DNA of 64,000 nt from Nitrospira sp. (GCA_018242685.1 JAFEBM010000012.1:1-64000); one strand, 5' to 3'. Counted from the first letter of the stretch, positions 7,791 through 16,920 are shown. A program made the numbers and translations. The notes: generated by a model not told the origin, from the sequence alone.

Positions 7791-9241
7791 AACAACGCCT
7801 TGATATTCCCTAAAATCTCCTCGCTCACGGCATCCAACGCAGCGATTTCGTCCATAATCTCTTGCGGGCTGCGGTGCGTGACCACTTCGCCGCCGTTCGG
7901 GTTCTTCACGGAGAGATCAAAGGTCGTCTGGTCGATGCTCTTGGCGTCCACGGTCCAACTCTTGGGCGAATCGGCAAAGGTCTTTTGCAGTTTTACGAAC
8001 TCTTTCAAGTCGTCATCGTTCAGCGGGTTGGTCTTGCCGAGGCTGCGACCGGGATCGAGCTGGTAGAACCAAATCTTTCTGGTCGGCGCACCCTTCTCAA
8101 AGAACAGGACCACGGTCTTCACGCCTGCACCTTGAAAGGTACCGCTCGGGCAGTCGAGCACGGTGTGGAGATTGCAGCTTTCCAGCAGCAGCTTCCTCAG
8201 GCTCACGGAGGCATTGTCGGTGTTGGAGAGGAACGTGTTCTTGATGACGACGCCGCCGCGCCCACCCGCCTTGAGCATCTTGATGAAGTGCTGGAGAAAC
8301 AGAAACGCCGTCTCGCCGGTGCGGATGGGGAAGTTCTGCTGCACTTCCTTCCGCTCCTTCCCGCCGAATGGCGGATTGGCCAGCACGACTTCGTAACGAT
8401 CTTTCTCCTGAATGTCGGCGAGGTTCTCCGTGAGCGTGTTGGTGTGGATGATGTTGGGCGCCTCAATGCCGTGCAGGATCATGTTCATAATCGCGATGAC
8501 GTAGGCGAGGGACTTTTTTTCCTTCCCGGAGAAGGTTCGAGTCTGAAGCGTCGTCAGATCTTTGGTGGTCAGGTTGCCCTTGGCTTTCAGGTGGTCGAAC
8601 GATTCGCACAAGAAGCCTGCCGACCCACAGGCTCCGTCGTAGATCCTGTCTCCGATCTTCGGCTTGACCACCTGCACCATCGCGCGAATGAGAGGGCGCG
8701 GCGTGTAGTACTCGCCGCCATTACGTCCTGCGTTGCCCATGTTTCTAATCTTGGCTTCATAAAGATGCGACAACTCATGCTTCTCTGTTTGAGGTCGGAA
8801 GCGCAACTCGTCGATGTGGTCGATGATTTCTCGCAGGTTGTACCCGCTGGAAATCTTGTTCTTGATCTCGCCGAAGATTTCGCCGATCTTGTACTCGATG
8901 GTGTTCGGTCCACTGGCCTTCTGCTTGAAGCCGTGCAGATAGGGAAAGAGCTTGAGATTCACGAACTCAGTGAGGTCGCTACCGGTCAGAGCCTTGTTGT
9001 GATCGAGCTTGCCGTCCTTTCCCTTGGGTGCCGCCCAGTTTTCCCAGCGATAGTCCTTGTCGAGGATGAAGCTGTAGCGCTTCCCTTCCAGCTTGGCTTC
9101 GTCTGCCTTGTCTTGCTCCAGCCCATCGAGATACTTCAGAAACAACAGCCATGAGGTCTGCTCGGTGTAATCCAACTCGGTAGTACAGCCGGCTTCTTTT
9201 CGCAGAACATCGTCGATATTCTTGAAGGCCTGTTCGAACAT
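7787..9241 (-). CDS. hsdM: Type I restriction enzyme, M (N6-adenine methyltransferase) subunit
   Basis: A 484-residue HsdM. The N-terminal helical domain covers about residues 1-140. The methyltransferase domain follows, with GEYYTPRPLI at 176-185, DGACGSAGFL (SAM-binding motif I) at 202-211 and NPPF (catalytic motif IV) at 289-292. With HsdS it forms the modification enzyme that protects host DNA by N6-adenine methylation. It is the first gene of the operon hsdM-hsdS-rhuM fragment-four-helix-bundle-hsdR. All motifs are intact. Confidence 0.95.
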   Translation of the reverse strand: MFEQAFKNIDDVLRKEAGCTTELDYTEQTSWLLFLKYLDGLEQDKADEAKLEGKRYSFILDKDYRWENWAAPKGKDGKLDHNKALTGSDLTEFVNLKLFPYLHGFKQKASGPNTIEYKIGEIFGEIKNKISSGYNLREIIDHIDELRFRPQTEKHELSHLYEAKIRNMGNAGRNGGEYYTPRPLIRAMVQVVKPKIGDRIYDGACGSAGFLCESFDHLKAKGNLTTKDLTTLQTRTFSGKEKKSLAYVIAIMNMILHGIEAPNIIHTNTLTENLADIQEKDRYEVVLANPPFGGKERKEVQQNFPIRTGETAFLFLQHFIKMLKAGGRGGVVIKNTFLSNTDNASVSLRKLLLESCNLHTVLDCPSGTFQGAGVKTVVLFFEKGAPTRKIWFYQLDPGRSLGKTNPLNDDDLKEFVKLQKTFADSPKSWTVDAKSIDQTTFDLSVKNPNGGEVVTHRSPQEIMDEIAALDAVSEEILGNIKALL

Positions 9242-9317
9242 AGGCAGGGTGCTCCTAGCAGCTATAGGAAAATCAGCGCCGAAGCTTACCCGTTTCCCTT
9301 AGAAGAAACCACGCCCA

Positions 9318-9410
9318 TCACATCTTGTTCTGTGCATCTTCAGCCTCATGATCCGACCGTGTAGCCTGACATTTCGGACAGCAGGTCGTGGATACACCGG
9401 TCACGAGCAT
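9318..9410 (-). pseudogene. Truncated zinc-ribbon gene remnant (30 codons)
   Basis: ATG 9410 opens a 30-codon frame beginning MLVTGVSTTCCPKCQATRSD, matching MLAAGIPTTRCPKCKAERPD at the start of the gene at 1670. It ends at a stop before the second CxxC pair and the protease domain. It is a leftover 5' end, not a working zinc ribbon. It lies between hsdM and the site-2 protease gene at 9494, so the lost gene probably once sat directly downstream of that protease. Confidence 0.6.
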
Positions 9411-9457
9411 TTCTACACTGTAAGATCGCCTGTGGAATCGGACAAGAAAATCAACAG
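9361..9457. repeat. Degenerate direct repeat, copy B
   Basis: Partner of 1621-1717, same orientation, 7.74 kb away, with an ungapped alignment including about 45 bases upstream of the start codon. The divergence (about a quarter of positions differ by eye) means this is an old duplication, not a fresh target-site duplication. Confidence 0.7.
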
Positions 9458-9493
9458 AACAGGGCAAGCGAAAAGGAAAAAACCACGAAGCGA

Positions 9494-10474
9494 TTAATGG
9501 AAGGAAAAAGGCACCGGCGCAAACGTGACGACAAACACGGCAAAGGCAATCCATCCGACAATCGTCCGGTTCCGCCCTAACGGCACCTGAGGGTCCATGA
9601 CAGGAGGGTGACTGATCCCCCACAATCCCGCCATGAACGCCCACAAAAACCAGCCCGACCAGCCATAGAATCCTAAGATCAACAAAATTGGGAGAAACGC
9701 AAGGGCCATCGTGCGCTGTCGCGGGCCCCACAATGCGTATGCGACATGGCCGCCGTCGAGTTGGCCGATCGGAAGGAGATTGAGAGAGGTGACAAAGAGC
9801 CCGAACCAGGCGGCAAAGCCGATCGGATGGAGCACGACATCAGCCTCCGGAGGTATCGACCCGATCACCACCCACGACATGAACTGCAGCAACAACGGCT
9901 CGCCCAGTTGCAATCCATACGTGGCCGTTCGATCCACGACCGTGGAGAGATTGAGGCCGACGATCAGCACGACGACGGCGACCGCAAATCCCGCCAAGGG
10001 ACCGGCGACCCCGATGTCGAACAAGGCGCGACGACTCAGAATCGGACCCCGCATGCGGATGATGGCGCCGAATGTCCCGATGAAGTGAGGCGGCCCAGGA
10101 ATGAACAGCGGCAAGGAGGCGGGAACGCGATGGATCTTGGACAAGAGATAATGCCCGAACTCATGCGTCGTGAGGATAAAGAGCAACGCTCCTGCGAAAG
10201 GGATTCCTCGCCAAAGGGTCTCAGGAGAGGTCAGCAGAAAATTCAGAGGGCCGCGCACCGGACCGGTGTAGGCTTGATACGCCCCCGCCCACAACGTGGT
10301 AAAGATCGTCATGAGAAAGAGGACGATCGGTAACGTCCACTTCGAGAAAAACGACGGTTCTTCGTCAGCGTCGTTTTCTGTCTGGTCCGCCGACTGTGGA
10401 ACCCGCTCTTCATCGGCGTCCGTGACGAGACCTCTATCGAGATCGCGATGTTCACGCCGCCCGAATCCATCCAT
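9494..10474 (-). CDS. Site-2 protease family (M50) membrane metalloprotease
   Basis: A 326-residue integral membrane protease. HEFGH at 104-108 gives the two zinc His and the catalytic Glu; LLPIGQLDGGH near residue 240 supplies the third zinc ligand (Asp) in a membrane segment. At least six hydrophobic helices are visible. The first 45 residues are acidic and soluble. M50 enzymes cut transmembrane substrates inside the bilayer, typically in regulated proteolysis, but no PDZ domain is present and the substrate is unknown. Twelve bases separate it from the upstream HTH-beta-lactamase gene, so the two are probably co-transcribed. Confidence 0.88.
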   Translation of the reverse strand: MDGFGRREHRDLDRGLVTDADEERVPQSADQTENDADEEPSFFSKWTLPIVLFLMTIFTTLWAGAYQAYTGPVRGPLNFLLTSPETLWRGIPFAGALLFILTTHEFGHYLLSKIHRVPASLPLFIPGPPHFIGTFGAIIRMRGPILSRRALFDIGVAGPLAGFAVAVVVLIVGLNLSTVVDRTATYGLQLGEPLLLQFMSWVVIGSIPPEADVVLHPIGFAAWFGLFVTSLNLLPIGQLDGGHVAYALWGPRQRTMALAFLPILLILGFYGWSGWFLWAFMAGLWGISHPPVMDPQVPLGRNRTIVGWIAFAVFVVTFAPVPFSFH

Positions 10475-10485
10475 GCAATCCCTGC

Positions 10486-11328
10486 TTAGTGAATCGTCCC
10501 AAACGGATTATGGTCGACTTCTTCCTCAACAGTCGTGGCAGGTCCATGTCCGGGAAAGAGACGATAGTCGAGTGAGAGGGTCAGCACACGGCGGCGAACC
10601 GAATTGAGATGGGTCGAATACAATTCCTTGGGATTGGACCGGCCGATTGATCCGGCAAAGAGGGTATCACCGACAAAGCAGACCGGGTGTTGTGCATCAT
10701 CCAGCCGGTAGCAGATACCGCCCGCGGTATGACCCGGCGTCGTCACAGAGTGAACCGTACGGCGTCCGACACTGATCGGCATTCCATCGCTCGGCGTAAC
10801 CAGTAAATCCGTCCGCGGTCGCCAACTCAATAGGTTCACATCTTCCGGCCCCAAGTACACCGGGACTTCGCAATGGCTCAGGATCTGCTCGATCCCATCC
10901 GCATGGTCCGCATGGCCGTGCGTGAGACAAATGCCGACCAGGCGCAACCCTCGCCGACGAAGCAGATCAATCATCGCGGGGGCGTTATAGGCAGTATCGA
11001 CCAACAACGCCTCCCCCTCATCATGCACAACATACCCCTGCACACCATATCCATTAATAGACCCATGAACCATGTCCACCCAGGGCGGCATGCGTTGGGC
11101 GACCGGTTCCCATTTATCGATGGCGATTTGCTCGAGCGGCTCGGCTCGCAGACCCAATGCCTTTGCCAAGGCGCGCACCTCCGCACGATCTCGGGGCTGA
11201 TCGCCACGTTCCAACGCCGTAATATCGCCACCAGGCAACCCCGTCATCCGCGCAACGTCGCCGACCGATAACCCTTGTCCGGTGCGCGCTTTCTTAAGAA
11301 TGTCTGAAAAGTCGTCTTCTAATGGCAT
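10486..11328 (-). CDS. Helix-turn-helix / metallo-beta-lactamase fusion protein
   Basis: A 280-residue protein with two parts. Residues about 8-62 form an XRE-type helix-turn-helix (LSVGDVARMTGLPGGDITALERG). Residues about 85-275 form a metallo-beta-lactamase fold of the glyoxalase II type: THGHADHADG supplies HxHxDH, with TTPGHTAGG, FVGDTLFAGSIGR and LFPGHGPATT giving the other zinc ligands. Such hydrolases act on thioesters such as S-lactoylglutathione or on persulfides. The DNA-binding domain on the same chain suggests metabolite-linked regulation or self-regulation, which is inference. It lies upstream of the site-2 protease gene. Confidence 0.85.
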   Translation of the reverse strand: MPLEDDFSDILKKARTGQGLSVGDVARMTGLPGGDITALERGDQPRDRAEVRALAKALGLRAEPLEQIAIDKWEPVAQRMPPWVDMVHGSINGYGVQGYVVHDEGEALLVDTAYNAPAMIDLLRRRGLRLVGICLTHGHADHADGIEQILSHCEVPVYLGPEDVNLLSWRPRTDLLVTPSDGMPISVGRRTVHSVTTPGHTAGGICYRLDDAQHPVCFVGDTLFAGSIGRSNPKELYSTHLNSVRRRVLTLSLDYRLFPGHGPATTVEEEVDHNPFGTIH

Positions 11329-11413
11329 GGCGGCTACAACTAAAAAGCGAATGCAGAAGTGATGAATACGACAATATTGTCATTGAAGCGAATCCGCTTC
11401 ATTGCGCGTTCCA

Positions 11414-12889
11414 TTACCCTTCCGGGCTGAGCTTGATCTCTTTCACATCCCCAAACGTCGCAAGGGCCTTCGGCAGGGCCTCGCCTGATCCGACGGCGAC
11501 GATCTTCAAGCGATCCGGGTGCAAATGTTTCTTGGCCGCAGCTAAGACTTCTTCCTTGGTCAGCTTCACCACCTTGGCGCGCAACTGTTGGAGAAAGTCC
11601 TTCGGCAATCCATCGTACTCCAATTCAACCAGCCGGCTGACGATCGCCGAAGGGCTGGAAAAAGAGAACACGAACGAATTGACGTACGCTTCTTTCGCCT
11701 CTGCCAGTTCCGCATCGGTCACCGGTTCAGCGCGCATTCGCTCGATATTCGCCACAAACCGCTCGATCACTTCCTGAGTAGAAATCAACTTAGTTTCCGC
11801 CCGCATCAGCCAGATGCCTTGGTCATGCATACCCGTATGGAGACGGCTGCCGACGGAATAGGCCAGACCTCGTTTCGACCGCACATCGTTGAACAGGCGG
11901 CTGCGGAATGAACTGCCCCCCAAAATATCGTTCGCGATGGCCAATGCGACGTAATCGGGGTCATTCTCCTTGATCGAGAGATGTCCCACCCGGAGATGGG
12001 TCTGCGAGGTATCTTTCCCGACGAACCTGACGACCGGTCTGGACATTTCCGCCTCCGACACATCGGAAATCTTCAGCTCCGGCACAGTTCCTTTTTCCCA
12101 ATCTCCGAACACTGTCCGGAGAGAGGCGATCATCTCGTCTCTCTTGAAGTCACCCGTCACCCCGAGAATCATACCGTTCGGGTGAATCGTGTTGCGATGG
12201 AAGGTGACGAGATCATCCCTTGTGATGCGGTTCACCGAATCCAGCGAGCTTTCCCGCGCGCTCGGATGAGCAGCTCCATAGAGCATCTTGGCGAATTCCC
12301 GGCCGACGATGGAGCCGGGACTATCCTGACGGCGGCGGATCCCCTCGATAGCCTGCAACTTGGCCAACTCGACACGAGCAGGCTCGAACGCCGGGGTCCG
12401 AATAAGACCGGCGAAGATCTCCAACCCTCGGTTCACATCCTTGCTCAGGACATCGAGAGATGCCGACCCGGATTGCCGCCCGATCCCGATACTCACATCG
12501 GCCGCGAATTGCTCCAGCTCAGCATCAACCTGCTCTGCCGAAAGACCGCCCCCACCACCGGTCCGCATCACCGCTCCGGTGATGCCCGCCAGTCCGATCT
12601 TGTCGGTCGGATCGAGCCAGCTGCCTGTCCGCATGGTCGTCGTGATCGTGACCAGGGGTAATTCATGGTCTTCTAACAGATAGACGACCATGCCATTGTC
12701 GAGAACGACACGCTCGGGCTCCGGTGGTGAAAATTCCACAGGCTTAAACGTCATGGTCCTGGGATCGCTGACGGTCGGATCGGCTGAATAGGCGACCTCA
12801 ACGAACGTCAGCAGCATCGCCAGCATGCCGAGCACCGTCCCCACCCGGCGAACGCTCCGACCCAACCTCTGCCTCCTCACCTGCCTCAT
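11414..12889 (-). CDS. M16 family zinc protease homologue, non-catalytic subunit
   Basis: A 491-residue M16 (pitrilysin/processing peptidase) protein with an N-terminal hydrophobic signal. It has the two M16 domains, including RPVVRFVGKDTSQTHLRVGH and the Gly-rich FNDVRSKRGLAYSVGSRL segment. The catalytic HxxEH is missing: the equivalent region reads GLAGITGAVMRTGGGG. It overlaps the start of its HxxEH-bearing partner's 3' end by four bases. Paired inactive and active subunits form heterodimers in this family, so this one probably binds substrate in the periplasm. Confidence 0.9.
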   Translation of the reverse strand: MRQVRRQRLGRSVRRVGTVLGMLAMLLTFVEVAYSADPTVSDPRTMTFKPVEFSPPEPERVVLDNGMVVYLLEDHELPLVTITTTMRTGSWLDPTDKIGLAGITGAVMRTGGGGGLSAEQVDAELEQFAADVSIGIGRQSGSASLDVLSKDVNRGLEIFAGLIRTPAFEPARVELAKLQAIEGIRRRQDSPGSIVGREFAKMLYGAAHPSARESSLDSVNRITRDDLVTFHRNTIHPNGMILGVTGDFKRDEMIASLRTVFGDWEKGTVPELKISDVSEAEMSRPVVRFVGKDTSQTHLRVGHLSIKENDPDYVALAIANDILGGSSFRSRLFNDVRSKRGLAYSVGSRLHTGMHDQGIWLMRAETKLISTQEVIERFVANIERMRAEPVTDAELAEAKEAYVNSFVFSFSSPSAIVSRLVELEYDGLPKDFLQQLRAKVVKLTKEEVLAAAKKHLHPDRLKIVAVGSGEALPKALATFGDVKEIKLSPEG

Positions 12890-14490
12890 GGCCTCACCTC
12901 GCCGACCGGCATAACTGCAACGGTGTTATTGGCGCCTTTCTTCACCAAGACCGCGACGGTGCGATTCGACTTGGTAAAGTACTGCTTCGCCACCCGCTGT
13001 ACATCGGCGGCCGTGACCGCGGCAACCTTGTCGCGCGATTTCAAGATGTAGCGCCAATCACCGGCCACCGCCTGATACAAGGCGAGTTGAGAAGCCAGAC
13101 CGCTGTTCGATCGCAGACCCCGCACCAAATCGGCATCCAAATTGTTCAGCACCTTCTCCAGCTCCTTGGAAGAGACCGGTTCACGCTTCAGCCGCTCGAT
13201 CTCCTCATAGACGGCGGCTTCTACTTCCGCTGTCGTATGAGGGGCCAACGGCGTAGCTGTGAAAATGAAGAGGTTCGGCGCGCGCACGCCCGGATGACTC
13301 GCATCCGACCCGACTGAAGCAGCCAGCCGTTTCTCTCGCACCAACGTCTGATGCAAGCGAGAGGTGAGCCCGTCGCTCAGCACCGCATCGATCACGTCAA
13401 ATACATCGTCATCCGGATGCCTCAAGGTCGGCTTGTGGTACCCAATGGCGATAGCCGGTTCTGCATCAAATTCCACCTCAACTCGCCGCTCACCTCGCTG
13501 TTCCGGCTCGACCGTCACCAAAGGTGGCGGTGGCGGCGCGGCGGGAATCTTCCCGAAGGTCTGTTCGATCAAGGCAATGGTTTCTTTCGGATTGATATCG
13601 CCGACCAGAGCAATGGTGGCTTGATCCGGACCGTAGTGGGCCTTGAAGAACGCTTCCGTGTCGGCCGGTGTTAATGACAGGATGTCGGATCCCCATCCGA
13701 TGGTCGGAACACCATAACTGTGGGCCCGGAAAGCAGCGGATGTGAACGTCTCAAACAACAGACCGTTCGGACTGTCGTCGTTCCGCAGGCGCCGTTCTTC
13801 CATCACGACACCGCGTTCTTTATAGAACTCGCGCAACACCGGGTTGGCCATTCGATCCGACTCGATGGCCGCCCACAAAGGCAATCGATTGGACGGCAAA
13901 CTGATCATGTACCGCGTCACGTCTTTGCCCGTTGATGCATTGAGTCCCACCCCGCCGTGCCGCTGGTACAACAGCGCCATTTCATTCCCGACGACATAGT
14001 GAGCGGCCTGTGTCTGTAGTTCCAGGAGACGATTCTGGAGTGACTCGACCAGTGCCTGCTCTTCAGCCGTCGCACCACCCCCTTTGTCAGCCAAGTCACG
14101 CTGACGTTGGTCAAGCTCTGTCCCGACCAGCGCGAGTTCGTCCAAGATCGGCTTTTCTTTCTCGTAATTCGTCGTGCCGACTAGACGTGTGCCTTTAAAA
14201 GCCATGTGCTCGTAGAGATGTGCGAGGCCGGTCTGGCCGACTTGCTCATTGATCCCGCCGACCGCGAAGGTGATGTTGATCGAGACAACAGGCGTCTGAT
14301 GTCGTTCAACCATGAGAACGGTCAGCCCATTGGCCAGCCGATGCTCGATCACGCGCTCGGCAAGACTGGGCGTGGCAGCATAGAGTAGACTAGGGTTGAG
14401 GCCGAAGATCAGACAAACAATCAGGAGACTGCCTCGTCTGCAAACGAGATCTTTGCTCAGCCTCGGCCTCAACCTTGACGCATGTTTCAT
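12886..14490 (-). CDS. M16 family zinc protease, catalytic subunit
   Basis: Start chosen at ATG 14490, which has GGAG seven bases upstream and overlaps the gph stop (ATGA); an upstream start at 14544 would lie inside gph. The protein (534 residues) has a signal-like hydrophobic segment at about 20-38 and the inverted zinc motif HLYEH at 91-95. A long helical insertion (about 110-165) separates this from GLNASTGKDVTRYMISLPSN. It is the active member of the pair with the next gene. M16 pairs degrade or process peptides in the periplasm; the substrate is unknown. Confidence 0.92.
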   Translation of the reverse strand: MKHASRLRPRLSKDLVCRRGSLLIVCLIFGLNPSLLYAATPSLAERVIEHRLANGLTVLMVERHQTPVVSINITFAVGGINEQVGQTGLAHLYEHMAFKGTRLVGTTNYEKEKPILDELALVGTELDQRQRDLADKGGGATAEEQALVESLQNRLLELQTQAAHYVVGNEMALLYQRHGGVGLNASTGKDVTRYMISLPSNRLPLWAAIESDRMANPVLREFYKERGVVMEERRLRNDDSPNGLLFETFTSAAFRAHSYGVPTIGWGSDILSLTPADTEAFFKAHYGPDQATIALVGDINPKETIALIEQTFGKIPAAPPPPPLVTVEPEQRGERRVEVEFDAEPAIAIGYHKPTLRHPDDDVFDVIDAVLSDGLTSRLHQTLVREKRLAASVGSDASHPGVRAPNLFIFTATPLAPHTTAEVEAAVYEEIERLKREPVSSKELEKVLNNLDADLVRGLRSNSGLASQLALYQAVAGDWRYILKSRDKVAAVTAADVQRVAKQYFTKSNRTVAVLVKKGANNTVAVMPVGEVRP

Positions 14491-15134
14491 ATAAAAATCT
14501 CCATGAGTTGTTCCGGCCTTTCGATGAACCAATCTGGTTGACACGCTTCCATTTTCGTTCGATTTCCCATGCCATATCCGACGGCACAGACACGAATGCC
14601 GGCATTATGCCCTCCGTTGATATCATTCGTGCTGTCCCCGACCAGGACCGTCCGCTCTTTCGGCGCACCTACTTTTTCCATGATGTGCAATAACATCCCT
14701 GGTTCCGGTTTGAGCCCAAACCCATTGTCTCCACCGACCATATACCCGAAATGTTGCGGACCCAAACCGTTCAGGATCACGCGGGTGTATTCGATGGACT
14801 TGTTGGTCGCAATCGCCTTGTCTTTGTGAGCGAAATGTTGCAGCATCGGCTCAATACCGGGATAGAAACTCGTCCGATCTAAGCAATGTTCAAGGTAATA
14901 CGCTCGAAAGACTTTCAGCGCTTCTTCAAATTTGACCTGATTGCCCTCTCCGACCGCAAGGCGCAGCAACCGCTTGACGCCGTCGCCGACAAAACCGAAA
15001 ATTTCTTCAATGGGGCGTTTGGGTAATCCCAACTCGACTAGGGTGAAGTTGACGGACTGCGCAATGTCCCACTTCGATTCAATCAGCGTGCCGTCCAAAT
15101 CAAAAATCATCAAATCCACCGGAATTTTAGCCAT
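14487..15134 (-). CDS. gph: HAD-family phosphoglycolate phosphatase-like hydrolase
   Basis: A 215-residue HAD phosphatase. DLDGTLIES near residue 12 holds the nucleophile Asp and the second Asp; ATNKS is the motif II region; GLKPEPGM has the motif III Lys; LVGDSTNDINGG is motif IV. The helical cap after motif I places it with phosphoglycolate phosphatases, which clear 2-phosphoglycolate from DNA repair or oxygenase reactions. Related HADs dephosphorylate other small metabolites, so the exact substrate is uncertain. It sits between an exported protein gene (1-base overlap) and the M16 pair (4-base overlap), so the three are co-transcribed. Confidence 0.85.
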   Translation of the reverse strand: MAKIPVDLMIFDLDGTLIESKWDIAQSVNFTLVELGLPKRPIEEIFGFVGDGVKRLLRLAVGEGNQVKFEEALKVFRAYYLEHCLDRTSFYPGIEPMLQHFAHKDKAIATNKSIEYTRVILNGLGPQHFGYMVGGDNGFGLKPEPGMLLHIMEKVGAPKERTVLVGDSTNDINGGHNAGIRVCAVGYGMGNRTKMEACQPDWFIERPEQLMEIFI

Positions 15135-15697
15135 TACTCACCCTTTCGCAGGGAGTCAATGAGGGCGGCGAGCGCGATGCGTTGGGCTCGATCCTGTTCA
15201 TGAGCCTCCGCCTCTCGCGCGAAACTCACCATCCGTTTCAGTCCGACGTGTGGAGGGATCATCGGATCGACGATGCGCCAGAAGTTCTCCACAACCTTGA
15301 CATGAAAACGAACCTCTTCCGTCGTTTCCTCGGGCACGAAGGTGGCGGTTTCTAGATAGACCGATCCCAGCACGTGAAATGTGACCGGGATGATCACTTC
15401 CAGATTGTTGAGGATCTCCCATTCTCGATAATCTTCAGGAACGGTTGTTTTCTGAACGACCACGACACGGCCCCATGCAGGTTCTTCTCTCCATTCAATA
15501 TAGGGAGTCACGGTTTCGAATGACGGGGCATCCAAGCGAGCGCCCTTCTGATCCAAAAGAACATACCGCTTCACGACCTCTACAGGAGACCGTCTCATCG
15601 AACCGCTCGGAGTCAGTTGTGCGTTCGAAGGGACGGCCGGGACGAGGACGGCCAGAGCGATGAGAAAATGGATGAGGCGCTTGGGTAAAAGATTCAC
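15134..15697 (-). CDS. Conserved exported protein of unknown function
   Basis: Starting at GTG 15697 gives a 187-residue protein with a clean signal peptide: NLLPKRLIHF, a hydrophobic core, then PSNAQ as the cleavage site. The frame extends upstream to GTG 15772, but that would bury the signal, and neither start has a strong ribosome site. The mature part has no domain I recognise. It is mixed charged and predicted soluble, ending in a helical stretch with EAEAHEQDRAQRIALAALI. It heads the minus-strand group with gph and the two M16 proteases. It is probably periplasmic. Confidence 0.65.
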   Translation of the reverse strand: MNLLPKRLIHFLIALAVLVPAVPSNAQLTPSGSMRRSPVEVVKRYVLLDQKGARLDAPSFETVTPYIEWREEPAWGRVVVVQKTTVPEDYREWEILNNLEVIIPVTFHVLGSVYLETATFVPEETTEEVRFHVKVVENFWRIVDPMIPPHVGLKRMVSFAREAEAHEQDRAQRIALAALIDSLRKGE

Positions 15698-15931
15698 GCG
15701 TCTAACCGGATGGATCACACACACAACGCACGCATAGATTACGCTTGATGGCCATGGACGTACGTCCGACACCTGTTTTCTTCAGATGCGCACTTAAGCC
15801 GTTCCATTCTAGCAAACGGGGCTAGAGACATCCAGGTAACGAAATGATGACGCCTGTGTCGTTTGATCTTCTTGAAAGGAGAATGCTACGGTCGCCCTTC
15901 AGGTCAACCTCTTGCCAAGGAAGAAGAGCCT

Positions 15932-16360
15932 GTGGCCACCCTTCGATGGAGATGGATTCGGCTCATCGGTCTTCATATCCTATGGTGCGCGTTCAGCCTG
16001 ACGTCCCCGGTCTCCATCGCCGCTGCCGACCTCGGTAACAGACCTCTGAATGTCGACGGCATTATCAGCTCGCCGGGCCAAATCGAGCAACCGTTCTCGC
16101 TCGCAACACCTCCGCAGAAAGCCTTCGACCTGCTCAAACAGCTCGAAGAGCGAGGAGGGAGACCGCTGCAGGGCTACATCGGAGGGCGTGACTTTCAAAA
16201 CCGAGAACGACGTCTTCCACGAGGCTACTATCGGGAGTATGATGTCAATCCAAAGATTCGGGGCCGCGGACGCGATGCCGAACGACTCGTCATCGAGCAG
16301 CGAACCGGAAAAGCCTACTATACCGGAGACCACTACCGAACGTTTGTTCCTCTCAACTGA
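15932..16360 (+). CDS. Secreted barnase-like ribonuclease (N1/T1 family)
   Basis: Start at GTG 15932 with AAGGAAG upstream; the frame opens earlier, but this start gives a proper signal peptide (IRLIGLHILWCAFSLTSP, then AAA). The mature enzyme has the microbial RNase layout: LPRGYYREYDV with the catalytic Glu, GRDAERLVIEQRTG with the Arg, and TGDHYRTF with the catalytic His. It cleaves single-stranded RNA, preferably after guanine. A barstar-type gene follows 11 bases later. The exported enzyme could act on competitors or on RNA as a nutrient, with barstar protecting the cytoplasm. Confidence 0.85.
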   Translation: MATLRWRWIRLIGLHILWCAFSLTSPVSIAAADLGNRPLNVDGIISSPGQIEQPFSLATPPQKAFDLLKQLEERGGRPLQGYIGGRDFQNRERRLPRGYYREYDVNPKIRGRGRDAERLVIEQRTGKAYYTGDHYRTFVPLN

Positions 16361-16371
16361 CGAACATCTCT

Positions 16372-16920
16372 ATGGCAGGAAACTCTACCTTACAGACTCA
16401 TCTTTGCAATGCGACCCCCCCCTGGTCGGCTCTTCTAGTCGTTCCTCGCGGGACCTCACCCGCAGGGTTGGTGAAAACGCCACCGGGATATGCCCTGCGT
16501 ACCATCCAGGGGAAGAAATGCCGAACTCCATCGGGTCTCTTCAGTGAGTTCGCACGGGCACTCGCCTTCCCGGATTACTTCGGACACAACTGGGACGCAC
16601 TCGAAGAATGTCTGGCCGATTTGGAGTGGCTTCCGGCCAACGGCTACATTTTACTCGTTACCGATACACAAGCCGTGCTTCCAGAGGACGAAGAAGAGTA
16701 CGACACATTGCTGGAAATCCTCGACGACGCCGGCGAAGCTTGGAGCAAGGGGCAAACGGCCGAGGGTCGGAGCGCCCCATTCCATGTCGTGTTTGTCATC
16801 GCCGAGGACGACAAATCGAAGCGGAAGCGCTGGGAGTTGGAAGAATTCTCCTCTATCGAGGCGGAGACACCCAAGACGAAACCCAACTTGAAACGTTCAA
16901 CCAAGCGGTCTAAAAAGTAA
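16372..16920 (+). CDS. Barstar family RNase inhibitor
   Basis: A 182-residue protein whose core, LFSEFARALAFPDYFGHNWDALEECLADLEWLP, has the barstar signature (YFGHNWDAL) with the acidic residues that plug a barnase active site. Classical barstar is about 90 residues; this one has about 50 extra residues at the N-terminus and a Lys-rich tail (KTKPNLKRSTKRSKK). It follows the RNase gene closely in the same direction, as expected for immunity. The tail could bind nucleic acid, but that is speculation. Confidence 0.87.
   Translation: MAGNSTLQTHLCNATPPWSALLVVPRGTSPAGLVKTPPGYALRTIQGKKCRTPSGLFSEFARALAFPDYFGHNWDALEECLADLEWLPANGYILLVTDTQAVLPEDEEEYDTLLEILDDAGEAWSKGQTAEGRSAPFHVVFVIAEDDKSKRKRWELEEFSSIEAETPKTKPNLKRSTKRSKK

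Noticed and set aside
7862..9154. 430-codon plus-strand frame over hsdM
   Set aside because: Antisense shadow of the methyltransferase gene; no ribosome site or family match.
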